64,000 nt of DNA from Aristolochia californica (Eukaryota; Streptophyta; Magnoliopsida; Piperales; Aristolochiaceae). Where the stretch lies: NCBI GenBank assembly GCA_029961685.1, contig JARWKL010000006.1, positions 15,522,276 to 15,586,275 on the forward strand, written 5' to 3'. The notes beneath the pieces are model-generated. The model had not been told where the DNA came from, did no database searches, and worked only from the letters and a program-made list of their open reading frames with translations. The number at the start of each line of letters is the position of its first letter. The stretch's first letter is position 1. A program made the position numbers and the translations under genes. Below are positions 40,635-50,222 of this stretch, one piece after another.

Positions 40635-42379
40635 CTCCCCCTCAAGTTGGGGACGAGAGAACAACCTGAACTCCCAGCTTGTTGCAAATGATGTATAGAA
40701 TATTTTTGTATAAAATGGCACATCTTCCAATACTCCCCCTCACGCTGTTGTGTTCTTCATTGAGGCCCTATGGCATAATATAAGTGACAGTAAAAATCAC
40801 TCCTAGCCGGTAAGTCATTGTTCCATACTCCAGTCCTAATGCTGGATGTAGGGCATACTCTGTCTTCTATCGGAAGTGTGTCTATCGACATTGCTCTGAA
40901 GTGTCCACCACCATGTCCCTCCACATGATAACAACTCCCAGGTGGTAGGAGACATAAAAGCCATTACAGGGGGGGGGGGGGGGGAGGGGGATAACATAGA
41001 TGTAATAATAAGTTTCTCTGTCATGGTTTCCTAAGGTGATATATAAAACGAAAGAGAACCCAAGAAATAATGTCCCCAAAGAGACATAATAGCAACAACT
41101 GTATATAACACGACCATCTTCCAACACATATAACACGAACCAAATAATAAACTTTGTAAAAGAACCCATGAAATAATCCGATATAAAAATTTCTTCTTAG
41201 ATGCACAAGCTTCATCTTTTGTGCTCCCCTTTTTTTGTATATTTTGGTCACATAAGCTTATTCGCAACATGTGAAATAAAATACCTCTTTCTTGTACTTC
41301 TTGTACTTCTCCCCTTCAAGCCGGGAGGTAATGGCAGTGATCCCAGCCTAAACCAAATATCATAGATGTAGCAATAAGCCCAAATAACAAAGATGTATAA
41401 ATAAACCCTCAAACCAGGGACAAGTGAGATATTTTCCTGATATATCAACTCAAAAAGTGACACAAACAATTGGTATAAATGTGGATTTTTAAATACAACA
41501 AAATACCAGCTTGACCTTTGATTCTTTCAATTCGAATATATCTTTCAATATAGATCAGATTGACATGAAATTTTTTCCTTCTGAAAGTAGACTTAAATAA
41601 CTTTCATCCAAGTTTTACTTAAATTCATAAAATATAATTTTAAGAAGATAAATAATCTGATATATTTTGGTCTCTGCCATTTGGTCGAACTAAATATTGT
41701 TTCTCCTGTTTTTCCTGAATGACCATTGACTCTTCAAAGATAAATATCTCCTTATAAAAGGACCATACTGAGGATTGGTTGAGTAGGTGAGAAAATAGAC
41801 TTACGTATATTTATTTTGATATATAATTCTCCACATAAAGTCTCTTTCTTGATGGCATAAAATACCTCGGAATTTGAGGATTTTTGCTGCCGCTCGAACC
41901 TCTTTTTCAATCTGACCATTGATGCTTCAAATATCGATTTCTCTTTGTCAAAAATTCAGATAAAAAATTGGTTGAATTGGTAAAAGAATAGACTTACAGA
42001 TATTTTTTTTATATATATTTATCCCATAAAGTCTAGCTCTTGATAGCAAAAAATACCTCGGAATCTGAAGATTTCTGCTACAGCTTGAACCTTTTTGCAA
42101 TCTGACCTTCACTCATTCAAATATTGACATCTCTCTGATGATAACTCCGATTGGAACAAATCATTTTTATTTGGAAAGTAGACTACAATATCATTCCATC
42201 AATATATATTTTTCAATATGAAAATCTCCGTATAGAGGTAAAAAATGCAAAGAAAACTATGGGTATAAGGACTAAAAAAATAACAACGAACCTAGACTTC
42301 TGGTTTAGGGTTTAGAGAAAAGGATCACATTACCTCCGTTAGTTGACCAAGTCAACTCACAGAACCTGTTCTGATACCA
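40635..42379 (-). other. LARD-2 interior, non-coding
   Basis: Short ORFs on the minus strand (for example 41021-41270) lack retroviral motifs. A run of 16 G followed by AGGGGG is at 40969-40990. Around 41580-42240, two or three blocks resemble each other (AAATACCTCGGAATTTGAGGA near 41861 and AAAATACCTCGGAATCTGAA near 42050), i.e. an internal diverged duplication. Confidence 0.6.
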
Positions 42380-42445
42380 TGTTGAATTTATGGAAAAGTG
42401 AAATGCTTCATTGACATCAATAAGTTGATGTAATTAGAGTACATG
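42380..42445 (-). repeat. LARD-2 5' LTR, left piece
   Basis: The 66 bp after the primer-binding site match the start of 40196-40634. Cut by Gypsy-A; ACATG (42441-42445) is its target-site duplication. Confidence 0.85.
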
Positions 42446-42894
42446 TGTTATGGACTCCATAGCATCACGAGTTATCCATAGGCATAGGAATTAAATTGTG
42501 TCTATTTAATTTTCATGTAATTTCAATTCAGTTTGGTTTACTTTATTTGGTTTGGTTTATTTTGGGTTGGTTCAGTGTAATGTGGCATGAACCACTGACC
42601 TAATGGGTCATCTTTGTATTTTCGTCCTCAACCCTATTTAGGGGGGCGTGAAGGAAAAGAGAGGCAAGTATTGAGAAAATTATATTTTACAGGTCTTATT
42701 CTCCCTCAGAGGTCAAGGTCAGATTCTCCCTTTGAGGTCCAAGGTTGAGCTTCCTCCAAAGCTCCTTCATTCTAAATTGAGTTCCACCATTACTCGTTCA
42801 AGAAACAAGGTTTCTGTTCCAACGTTAAGATCATCCATGGAGGGAAGAGAGGAAAGAAGGGTGACTCGATCCATGACAAGGGAAGAACCTAACA
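42446..42894 (+). repeat. Gypsy-A 5' LTR
   Basis: This 449-bp LTR runs TGTTATGGACTCC...GAACCTAACA. ATGs at 42838 and 42873 in the same frame lie inside the LTR and open gag. Confidence 0.92.
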
Positions 42895-43985
42895 TTTTGG
42901 TATCAGATAGGTCCACCCTTGGGGATTCTTCTTCCCCTAACGATTTGAGACAGTTAGTGGAAGATAATAGGCAAAGGACAGATAACCAGGCTCATTCCCT
43001 GGAAGAGGTGCGTCAATCAACCTCTGATTTGTGTGAGGCAATAAAATCAATGGATGCTGCCATCCAAGCTCTCCTCCGGCGACAAGAGGACCATGATACA
43101 CGAGCCCAACCTCTAGCTGCCTACTCTCCACCGGCCGAACACCATCCATTCCACCTACCACCTCCCCCACAACCACCAATGCGTCAACACCATTCCCATA
43201 TGGGGCCTGCCGTTCAAGGACCAAACATTGTGCCCAGGTATTTAAAACTTGACTTTCCTATGTATGATGGGTCTAAGGACCCTTTGATTTGGTTATCCAA
43301 GTGTGATCAGTTCTTTTACCATAAAAAAACGCCTGCGGATGAGAAAGTGTATTTGGCCGCCTACCACATGCTCGATGAAGCGCTTCTATGGTACCACCAA
43401 TTCTGAAATGACCAAGTGGTTTAGGATTGGGCAAGTTTTAGACAGTCTTGCATGATGAGATTTGGTCCTCCTGCTAGTAGCAATCCATTGGGCGAATTAA
43501 TCAATTACAAACAAACTGGAACACTAGAGGTGTACCAAAAGACCTTCCAAGAAAGGTTAGCCTGAGCAAACCAGTTTGTTAGACACACATAGTATGTTCA
43601 TATTTTTACTGCTGGTTTGACAGAAGCTCTGCGTTTAGAAGTTGAATTACATGCTCCTACAGATTTAGACCACGCTATGAATTTAGCCAGAGCAATTGAG
43701 CACAAGCAGTGTGTTCTAAAGGAGTCACTGGTCAGAAAACCAGCTTGGCCAGGAAGGCACAATGCCTCTGCACCAAACCATTCCTATGGACCTCCAAAAT
43801 TTAGAGACAGTGCAGCCCCACACCCAGACATCTCTAATTCAGGTCCACCTGCTCCTTACTTCAAAAAACTTACTAGACAAGAAATGGAGCAGAGAAAGGC
43901 CAAGGGCCTCTGTTTTAACTATGATGAACAATATGTTTTTGGTCACCACTGCAAACGATTATTCAGTATATGTCTGTGGGAGGAT
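42838..43985 (+). pseudogene. Gypsy-A gag
   Basis: An open frame runs from the LTR (MEGREERRVTRSMTREEPNI) through the primer-binding site, read as LVSDR. It includes a coiled-coil-like Q/E-rich segment and a proline/histidine-rich linker. The gag core follows (KLDFPMYDGS, CDQFFYHKK, HMLDEALLWYHQF), stopping at 43404-43406. It continues after stops at 43422 and 43563 with TEALRLEVELHAP. The CCHC knuckle is damaged: GLCFNYDEQYVFGHHCKR has Y where the second Cys belongs. Confidence 0.88.
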
Positions 43986-44049
43986 GGAGAAGAAATACCA
44001 CTAGAGGAAGAAATTTTGGAAACTGACCAAGAAGGTCTAGAGATTTCCC

Positions 44050-44605
44050 TTCATGCTATGACTGGTCTACGCAGTGCAAGCACAATGCAGGTTAAAGCCC
44101 AATTACATCATTTAAAGTTACTGGCTTTAGTTGACTCGGGTAGTACACATAATTTCATCAGTCAGCAGGCAGTAGAACAACTTTGGGTTAGTAGTACAGC
44201 AACAAAATGGTCTTTCTGTATCAGTAGCCAATGGGGCTAAAATTACTAATGTAGGCATATCACCAGCCACACACTTTGATATTGAGGGATATAAATTTGT
44301 TGCAGATTTTCTGGTGATTCCACTATCAGGATTCGATTTGGTGCTAGGAATTAAATGGCTACAATTATTGGGACCAATACTATGGGATTTCCAAGCTCTG
44401 ACCATGTCTTTTATAGAGGACCAACATCAGATTATATTACATGGCACACAAGCACCACTCACCTGCGCACTACAGGTTGCCCAGGTCCAGTCCACAAATA
44501 CATGTAAGTTATCTCACTTACTTACAGAATTTGAGGATATCTTTCAAGACCCTACTGCCTTACCGCCACTTAGGCACTGTGATCATCGTATCCGTTTGAA
44601 AACGG
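44050..44605 (+). pseudogene. Gypsy-A protease and spacer
   Basis: LALVDSGSTHNFIS at about 44126 has an intact D-S-G. A frameshift near 44190 moves the rest (FLVIPLSGFDLVLGIKWLQL) into the frame at 44314-44646. The frame then reads DHRIRLKTGTE and is cut by the solo LTR. Confidence 0.87.
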
Positions 44606-44613
44606 GGACCGAG

Positions 44614-44987
44614 TGTTATGGACTCCATAGCATCAAGAGTGGCTAACCGGAGAAGAGAAGAGATGGAATAACTTGTATTTCAGTACCTTAGGGGTTTAAT
44701 TATAATTTGAAGTTCCATAAGGGTCTAATTGTAATTATAGAACCTTTGATGTTTTCCTTGACCTATTTAGGGCGTCAAGTGATGGAATGAAAACAAGCAT
44801 TGATCATTAGTCTAAATGAGATTAGGTTCTCTCTCTAAAGAGGCCTAAGGTTGGAGCTCCTTCAAAGGCTCACGTCCCTTCATCATTGGGCGTTCCAAGA
44901 ACCCCAAATCCTTCCCTTCTTCGTCATTCAATCTGGAAGCTAGAGGAGATCGCCGGGTGACTCGATCCATGGCTAGAGAGCCTAACA
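44614..44987 (+). mobile_element. Solo LTR inside Gypsy-A pol, TSD CCGAG
   Basis: TGTTATGGACTCCATAGC...GAGCCTAACA, 374 bp, is flanked by CCGAG (44609-44613 and 44988-44992). It is closer to the Gypsy-C LTR than to Gypsy-A's own. Its 3' end carries ATGGCTAGAGAGCCTAACA, the gag start of the family, which joins in frame to the downstream pol. Confidence 0.93.
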
Positions 44988-46693
44988 CCGAGCCGGTAGT
45001 GGTATGTCCGTATCGTTACCCTCACTTGCAGAAGGATGAGATTGAAAGGCAGTGCCAGCAGATGTTAGCACAGGGTATTATTCAGCCCAACAGGTCTCCT
45101 TTTTCTTCACCGGTATTACTAGTCCGCAAGCATGATAAGTCATGGAGGTTCTGTGTGGATTACCGACAACTCAATGCCCATACAATTAAATATAAATTTC
45201 CTATTCCAGTGTTGGACGAGTTGTTAGATGAGCTACATGGAGCTACTATATTTACTAAACTCGATTTGAAATTTGGCTATCATCAAATCCGAGTTCATCC
45301 ATCAGATGTGGAGAAAACAGTGTTCCGCACGCATCACGGCCATTTTGAATTCCTCGTAATGTCATTTGGTCTGTCAAATGCGCCTGCCACCTTCCAGGCC
45401 CTCATGAATGAGGTATTTCCCCCTCTCTTGCGAAAATATGTATTGGTCTTTTTCGACGATATTTTGGTCTATAGCAGCAGTTGGGAAGAACATCTTCAGC
45501 ACCTTCACCAGGTATTTTCTCTTATATGTTCACATCATTTGGTTTTAAATCGGTCAAAATGTTCTATGGGCACATCAGAAGTGGCATATTTGGGCCATGT
45601 TATTTCAACATCAGGGGTGAAGGTAGACCAGAGTAAGATACAAGCTGTCACAGATTGGCCTATTCCTACATCTATTACAGCCTTAAGAGGATTTTTGGGC
45701 CTTGCTGGATATTATAGAAAATTTATTCGTAGCTATGGCCAGCTTGCAGCTCCGCTCAACAATCTCCTCAAGAAAAATGCTTTTACTTGGTCCGAGACAA
45801 CAACTCATTCCTTTCAGCAATTGAAAGATGCCTTATCATCAGCCCCAGTTTTGCAGCTCCCCGACTTTGAGGAGTCCTTTGTAGTGGAATGTGATGCTTC
45901 AGGGGGCGGTATTGGCGCAGTGTTGCACCAACAGGGCCACCCGATTGCTTATTTTAGCCATCAACTGGGCCAACACCACCACAAGTTGGCAGCTTATGAG
46001 AGGGAATTGATTGGATTGGCGAAAGCTATACAACATTGGCGCCCTTATCTTTGGGGACGTTCTTTTTTGATTCGTACTGATCATTCCAGCCTCAAGTATC
46101 TTCTTGAGCACCATCTCACTACTTCACCACAACAGCATTGGTTAAGTAAGCTTATGGGGTTTGACTTTTCTGTCGAGTATAAACCAGGAAGTTTGATTGT
46201 AGGGGCTGATGCCTTATCTCGCCGGGACGTTCCAGAGCCGCAATTAAACGCCATCAGTCAGCCCAGAGCTCTCTTGTTGGATTCTATACAGGAAGAGGCA
46301 CAACAGTACCCAGATATTATCTGCTTATGCCAGGATATCCAGCAGGGCACATCGGCACCACATTGGACGGTTCAGGACAATCTCGTCCTCTACAAAAACA
46401 GAATTTTTCTTCACCACACATCCCCTCTGATTAACAACATTTTGGCCTCCTTCCATGATAGTACACATGAGGGCCGACAGAAAACATATTTTCAAATCAG
46501 TAGGGAATTTTATTGGAGGGGCATGAAGCGCAGTATAGCTGATTATGTGGCAGCTTGTCAGACTTGTCAACGGAATAAAACTGAAACATTAAATCCAGCG
46601 GTGTTGCTCCAACCACTTCAGCTTCCGTCACAGGTCTGGTCTGATATTTATATGGACTTCCCTCTTCATCAGGTAAATCTGTTATCCTTGTAG
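44969..46693 (+). CDS. 574-codon ORF: solo-LTR start codon fused to gypsy RT-RNase H-integrase
   Basis: The ATG at 44969 is in the solo LTR (MAREPNT) and continues as EPVVVCPYRYPHLQKDEIE without a break. Reverse transcriptase follows with SPFSSPVLLVRKHDKSWRF, LDLKFGYHQI and an intact catalytic VFFDDILVYS. RNase H has ECDASGGGIGAVLHQ, TDHSSLKYLL and GADALSRRD. The integrase H2C2 motif is HDSTHEGRQ... then CQTCQ, and its core begins DIYMDF. A frameshift near 46660 ends the frame at 46693. All RT and RNase H landmark residues I can check are present. It is a defective polyprotein fragment without protease or full integrase. Confidence 0.88.
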   Translation: MAREPNTEPVVVCPYRYPHLQKDEIERQCQQMLAQGIIQPNRSPFSSPVLLVRKHDKSWRFCVDYRQLNAHTIKYKFPIPVLDELLDELHGATIFTKLDLKFGYHQIRVHPSDVEKTVFRTHHGHFEFLVMSFGLSNAPATFQALMNEVFPPLLRKYVLVFFDDILVYSSSWEEHLQHLHQVFSLICSHHLVLNRSKCSMGTSEVAYLGHVISTSGVKVDQSKIQAVTDWPIPTSITALRGFLGLAGYYRKFIRSYGQLAAPLNNLLKKNAFTWSETTTHSFQQLKDALSSAPVLQLPDFEESFVVECDASGGGIGAVLHQQGHPIAYFSHQLGQHHHKLAAYERELIGLAKAIQHWRPYLWGRSFLIRTDHSSLKYLLEHHLTTSPQQHWLSKLMGFDFSVEYKPGSLIVGADALSRRDVPEPQLNAISQPRALLLDSIQEEAQQYPDIICLCQDIQQGTSAPHWTVQDNLVLYKNRIFLHHTSPLINNILASFHDSTHEGRQKTYFQISREFYWRGMKRSIADYVAACQTCQRNKTETLNPAVLLQPLQLPSQVWSDIYMDFPLHQVNLLSL

Positions 46694-47220
46694 TGGTGGA
46701 TCGTTTCTCTAAATATGGGCATTTCATTCCTCTGGCACATCCTTACACTGCAACGCAAGTCGCTCAACTTTTTATGGATAACATTGTACGATTACATGGG
46801 ATGCCTAATTCAATTACCAGTGATAGGGATGCAATCTTTACAAGTACCTTCTGGAAAGAACTCTTCAAGTTACAAGGCACAACGTTAGCCTTTTCTTCAG
46901 CCTACCATCCACAAACTGATGGTCAGACAGAAGTCGTCAACAGAACCATTGAAATGTATCTCCATTGTTTCGTGGGGGACTCACCTAAGAGGTGGGTTAA
47001 GTGGCTCGCCTGGGCTGAGTTCTGTTACAATACCTCCTACCACAGCGCACTCGGCACAACCCCATTCAAGGTGGTATATGGTAGAGAACCTCCCCATTTT
47101 TTAGCCTATGAACCAGGGGCCTCTAAAGTCACAACTTTGGACCAAGCATTGGCTGAAAGAGACACATTCATCACTGAGGTGTGCACTCATCTACAGAAGG
47201 CACAATATTCTATGAAATAA
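46694..47220 (+). pseudogene. Gypsy-A integrase core and C-terminal part
   Basis: The 175-codon frame continues the integrase after the frameshift: VDRFSKYGHFIPLAHPYTAT, SDRDAIFTSTFW (second D), YHPQTDGQTEVVNRT (catalytic E) and CYNTSYHSALGTTPFKVVYG. It stops at 47218-47220. Confidence 0.88.
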
Positions 47221-47677
47221 TATTATGACAAGAAGCACCAGGAAGTCTTCTTTTTTCCTGGAGATTATGTTTGGTTGTGTCTCCAACACTACAGGCAGCT
47301 GTCGTTGACAGCCTCCAAACGTCACAAGCTCTCTCCAAAATATTATGGTCCCTTTCAGGTGATGGACCGCATTGGGACAGTGGCCTACAGATTGCACCTT
47401 CCGCTAGAGGCCAGAATTCACAATGTCTTTCATGTCTCACAATTAAAGGCCTTCCACGGTGATTCGCCCTTGCTGCACACCCCGCTGCCACCACTCCATG
47501 AGGGACGTGTACTTTCTACCCCGGCACAAGTATTACAAACTCGCCATATTCAGGGTGATTGGGAGATCTTAGTGCAATGGGCAGATGCTGACCCCAGTGA
47601 CACGACATGGGAGCCATTAGCGGCGTTTCGCACCCTCTACCCATACTTTGAGCTTGAGGACAAGCTCTTTCTCCAAA
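47221..47677 (+). pseudogene. Gypsy-A integrase tail with chromodomain-like end
   Basis: The frame continues KYYGPFQVMDRIG, AYRLHLPLEARIHNVFHVSQ, ILVQWADADPSDTTWEP and YFELEDKLFLQR, then enters the poly-G tract and 3' LTR. The VFHVSQLK... WE block is the GPY/F and chromodomain-type C terminus of chromoviral integrases. Confidence 0.85.
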
Positions 47678-47699
47678 GGGGGGGGGGGGGGGGGGGGGG
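47678..47699 (+). other. Polypurine tract of Gypsy-A: 22 consecutive G
   Basis: CCAAA is followed by 22 G, then TGA and the LTR (47703). It is in the position of the plus-strand primer tract but abnormally long and pure. Confidence 0.88.
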
Positions 47700-47702
47700 T
47701 GA

Positions 47703-48151
47703 TGTTATGGACTCCATAGCATCACGAGTTATCCATAGGCATAGGAATTAAATTATGTCAATTTACTTTTCATGTAATTTCAATTCGATTTGGTTTACTT
47801 TATTTGGTTTGGTTTATTTTGGGTTGGTTCAGTGTAATGTGGCGTGAACCACTTGACCTAATGGGTCATCTTTGTAATTTCGTCCTCAACCCTATTTAGG
47901 GGGACTTGAAAGAAAAGAGAGGCAAGTATTGAGAAAATTATATTTTACAGGTCTGATTCTCCCTCAGAGGTCAAGGTAGGATTCTCCCTTTGAGGTCCAA
48001 GGTCGAGCTTCCTCCAAAGCTCCTTCATTCTAAATTGAGTTCCACCATTACTCGTTCAAGAAACAAGGTTTCTCTTCCAACGTCAAGATCATCCATGGAG
48101 GGAAGAGAGGAAAGAGGGTGACTCGATCCATGTCAAGGGAAGAACCTAACA
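47703..48151 (+). repeat. Gypsy-A 3' LTR
   Basis: This 449-bp LTR is nearly identical to 42446-42894. It is followed by ACATG and the rest of the LARD-2 LTR. Confidence 0.92.
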
Positions 48152-48156
48152 ACATG

Positions 48157-48502
48157 AACCTCTATTTATAATAGAGGAAGGTAGTAGAGTCCAATTACAA
48201 TAAAACTACCCTTGTTCCAATTACACCCAAACTCTAACACTTAAAGATAAGTCCTAACATAATTAAATAACTCAATATAGATAAAAGACAAACATAACTC
48301 AAACTAAAACTCTTCTTTGATGTGACCATAAGATAAGATACTTTTGTGAGACCTTATTGAGCTTCCAACTGATGTGATAAGGACCAGCTCATGGTAATCA
48401 TTGTGGGTCCTACTTTTTATGGGCTTGGACTCATCTTGTGGGCCTTCCTTGGTCATGTGGCCCATCTTATAATAATATGAGGCTTGAGGTTATCTTCCAA
48501 CA
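48157..48502 (-). repeat. LARD-2 5' LTR, right piece
   Basis: It continues from 42445 with CTCTATTTATAATAGAGG and matches 40262-40634 to the end CTTCCAACA, with about 25 bp deleted near 48475. Confidence 0.87.
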
Positions 48503-48507
48503 ATACC

Positions 48508-48564
48508 TCACTTTTGAGCTTGAGGACAAACTCTTTCTCCAGGGGGGGGGGGGGGGGGGGGTGA
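48508..48564 (+). other. Gypsy-C pol end and poly-G polypurine tract (20 G)
   Basis: TTTTGAGCTTGAGGACAAAC encodes the FELEDKL end of pol. It is followed by CTCCA, 20 consecutive G (48542-48561), TGA and the 3' LTR at 48565. Confidence 0.87.
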
Positions 48565-48941
48565 TGTTATGGACTTCATAGCATCTAGAGTATCTCCTCG
48601 ACGCAAAGGGAAGACTATCTAATTTGCAGTTTTATTTCATTAGCAGGTTATAATGTAATTTCTTTCAAAACTGATGACCTCGTGTTTGGCCAAGGTTGGC
48701 ATCGTGCCCTAATCCATTTATAGGGGCGTCAGGTTATGGAATAATGTAAGCATTGATCAAATTAGTGTAGGACATCGGATTCTCTCTCTGACGAGGTCCA
48801 AGGCTGAGTCTCCTTTGAAGGCTTGTTCTACCTAAACCATTGGGCGTTCGAAGCATCCCAAATCCTTCTCATCCTCGTTACTCAATCTGGAAGCCAGAGG
48901 AGATCGTCGGGTGACTCGATCCATTGCAAGGGAACCTAACA
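48565..48941 (+). repeat. Gypsy-C 3' LTR
   Basis: 377 bp, the same length as 35485-35861, followed by TAAAT and the resumption of the viral RT gene. Confidence 0.92.
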
Positions 48942-48946
48942 TAAAT

Positions 48947-49690
48947 GCCTTAAAAATGATGGGATAACACTTAGCAAAAAGAAATCAGAATTGTTTAAAA
49001 CTAAGATAGATGTTTTAGGACTAAACATCTCAAAAGGAGAAATTATACTCCAAAATTATATTCTGCAAAAATTAGCAGATTTTCCAAATGAAATAGAAGA
49101 TGTTAAACAACTTCAATGTTTCTTAGGATGCCTAACATATACTAAACAATTCATAAAGAATTTAGTAGAAATTAGGAAACCTTTTCAACAGAAGTTAAAG
49201 AAAGATGTCAAAAGGGAATGGACTCCCTCTAACAGTTCAAAAGTTATTAGGATCAAACAAATGATGAAACACCTCCCAGCGTTAACTCTACCAGATCTAG
49301 ATGCAAAACTAATTTTAGAAACTGACGCCTTGGATCATACTTGGGCAGCAGTACTAAAATGTAAATCAATGATTCTGAGTGAATATGTAAATATACCTTA
49401 AGAACAATTTCATATGCTAAAATAAACTATCATTCTTATGAAAAAGAAATTTTAGCAGTAAAAAATGGGATAAAGAAATCTTGCCCCCAAAGAATTTCTG
49501 GTGAGAACTGACTGTAAAAATTTTGTCGATTTTATGACAAGAAATCTAGAAGACTCACTTTGTCGTGGTAGATTACTCCGATGGCAGTAGTGGTTCTTTC
49601 AATTCTCTTGTACTGTAGAACACATTAAAGGAGACAAAAATTATTTACTTGATACTCTTACTCAAGAATTTTCTTGTGTTACAGACGGGT
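48947..49690 (+). pseudogene. Viral reverse transcriptase end and RNase H
   Basis: The RT frame resumes after Gypsy-C with TLSKKKSELFKTKIDVLGLN and the thumb/connection words LQCFLGCLTYTKQFI. RNase H follows (ILETDALDHTWAAVLK, first catalytic D-type region) with a stop at 49399-49401. It continues in other frames with FLVRTDCKNFVDFM and VEHIKGDKNYLLDTL, ending near 49690. This is the normal end of the pararetroviral polymerase. Confidence 0.85.
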
Positions 49691-49694
49691 AAAA

Positions 49695-49945
49695 TGAACC
49701 CTCTCAGCAATACACTGACGGACCTAGCAGCAACAATCGCCACTCTTACGGTATTGCTCTCTACCCAACAGTTTCTATTTGACAATCTTTTAGTTCTTTC
49801 TGAACGAGGAGACTTATCCAAGAACTGTGCCCATTATGGGTTAAGTGGAGACCTCTTACAACTCAAGGTTAAGGAATTAAACGAAGAGTTAAAAGAACTC
49901 AACAAAAGGCATGATATGCCAAGCTCCTCTGGGACTTCTACCTAA
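49695..49945 (+). pseudogene. Viral ORF downstream of polymerase, coiled-coil rich
   Basis: An open frame starting MNPLSNTLTDLAATI ends with LKVKELNEELKELNKRHD, a leucine-heptad coiled-coil pattern. The product is unrecognised. It starts immediately after the RNase H end, so it could be a separate downstream viral ORF. Confidence 0.5.
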
Positions 49946-50023
49946 TCTCCTTTGAAAAAAAGGAAGCCTCAACATCAGCTAATAAGCAGACGGATGACTT
50001 TAGTGTTTCGATAAACACAGGTC

Positions 50024-50216
50024 GACTCGCGATTTCTACCGGTCATGTCAGGCATGAGAAGGAAATCAAAACCCAGTCTTCTATGAAGATCGGGAAATCA
50101 AGGATTTCTATTTGCCAGTCTAGAGCTGGAAAGGAAATCTTAACGATTTCATCAAAATCGGAATCAGGGACTTCTACCTGCCAGTCTCGAGCTGGAAAGG
50201 AAGTCACAACGGACCA
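50024..50216 (+). repeat. Imperfect tandem repeat in the viral genome (about 66 bp)
   Basis: The unit CCAGTCTAGAGCTGGAAAGG (about 50113) recurs as CCAGTCTCGAGCTGGAAAGG (about 50180), each within GGNA/TTTCTA context. A weaker third unit lies near 50025-50065. In one frame this repeats CQSRAGKE. Confidence 0.65.
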
Positions 50217-50222
50217 TCTCTG

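Larger units (their letters stand above)
42446..48151 (+). mobile_element. Gypsy-A: Ty3/gypsy chromovirus, TSD ACATG
   Basis: The LTRs 42446-42894 and 47703-48151 (449 bp each) differ at only a small number of positions. ACATG flanks the element (42441-42445 and 48152-48156). The primer-binding site is 42898-42909. Gag, protease, RT, RNase H, integrase and a chromodomain-like tail are all present and better preserved than in Gypsy-C. A solo LTR (44614-44987) is inserted between protease and RT. Total 5.7 kb including it, in the range of Reina-type chromoviruses (inference). Confidence 0.94.
40196..48502 (-). mobile_element. LARD-2: non-autonomous LTR element in Gypsy-C, split by Gypsy-A
   Basis: The left LTR is 40196-40634 (439 bp). 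The right LTR is 42380-42445 plus 48157-48502, interrupted by Gypsy-A. The minus-strand primer-binding site TGGTATCAGAAC is at 42379-42368, and the polypurine tract (CTTGAGGGGGAG) at 40635-40646. Flanks are ATACT (40191-40195) and ATACC (48503-48507), one mismatch. The 1.7-kb interior (40635-42379) has no recognisable protein. It shares words with LARD-1, such as GGTAATGGCAGTGATCCCAG (41328-41347) and AACATAGATGTA. Confidence 0.88.
35485..48941 (+). mobile_element. Gypsy-C: Ty3/gypsy chromovirus in the viral RT gene, TSD TAAAT
   Basis: The LTRs 35485-35861 and 48565-48941 (377 bp each, TGTTATGGACT...AACCTAACA) are flanked by TAAAT (35480-35484 and 48942-48946). The interior has gag, protease, RT, RNase H and integrase in gypsy order. 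The C-terminal part is split at 40191 by LARD-2. More than a dozen stops inactivate it. Length without the nested insert is about 5.1 kb. The FSKYGHFMPLAHPYTA integrase block and chromodomain-like end suggest a chromovirus, possibly Reina-like (inference). Confidence 0.93.
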
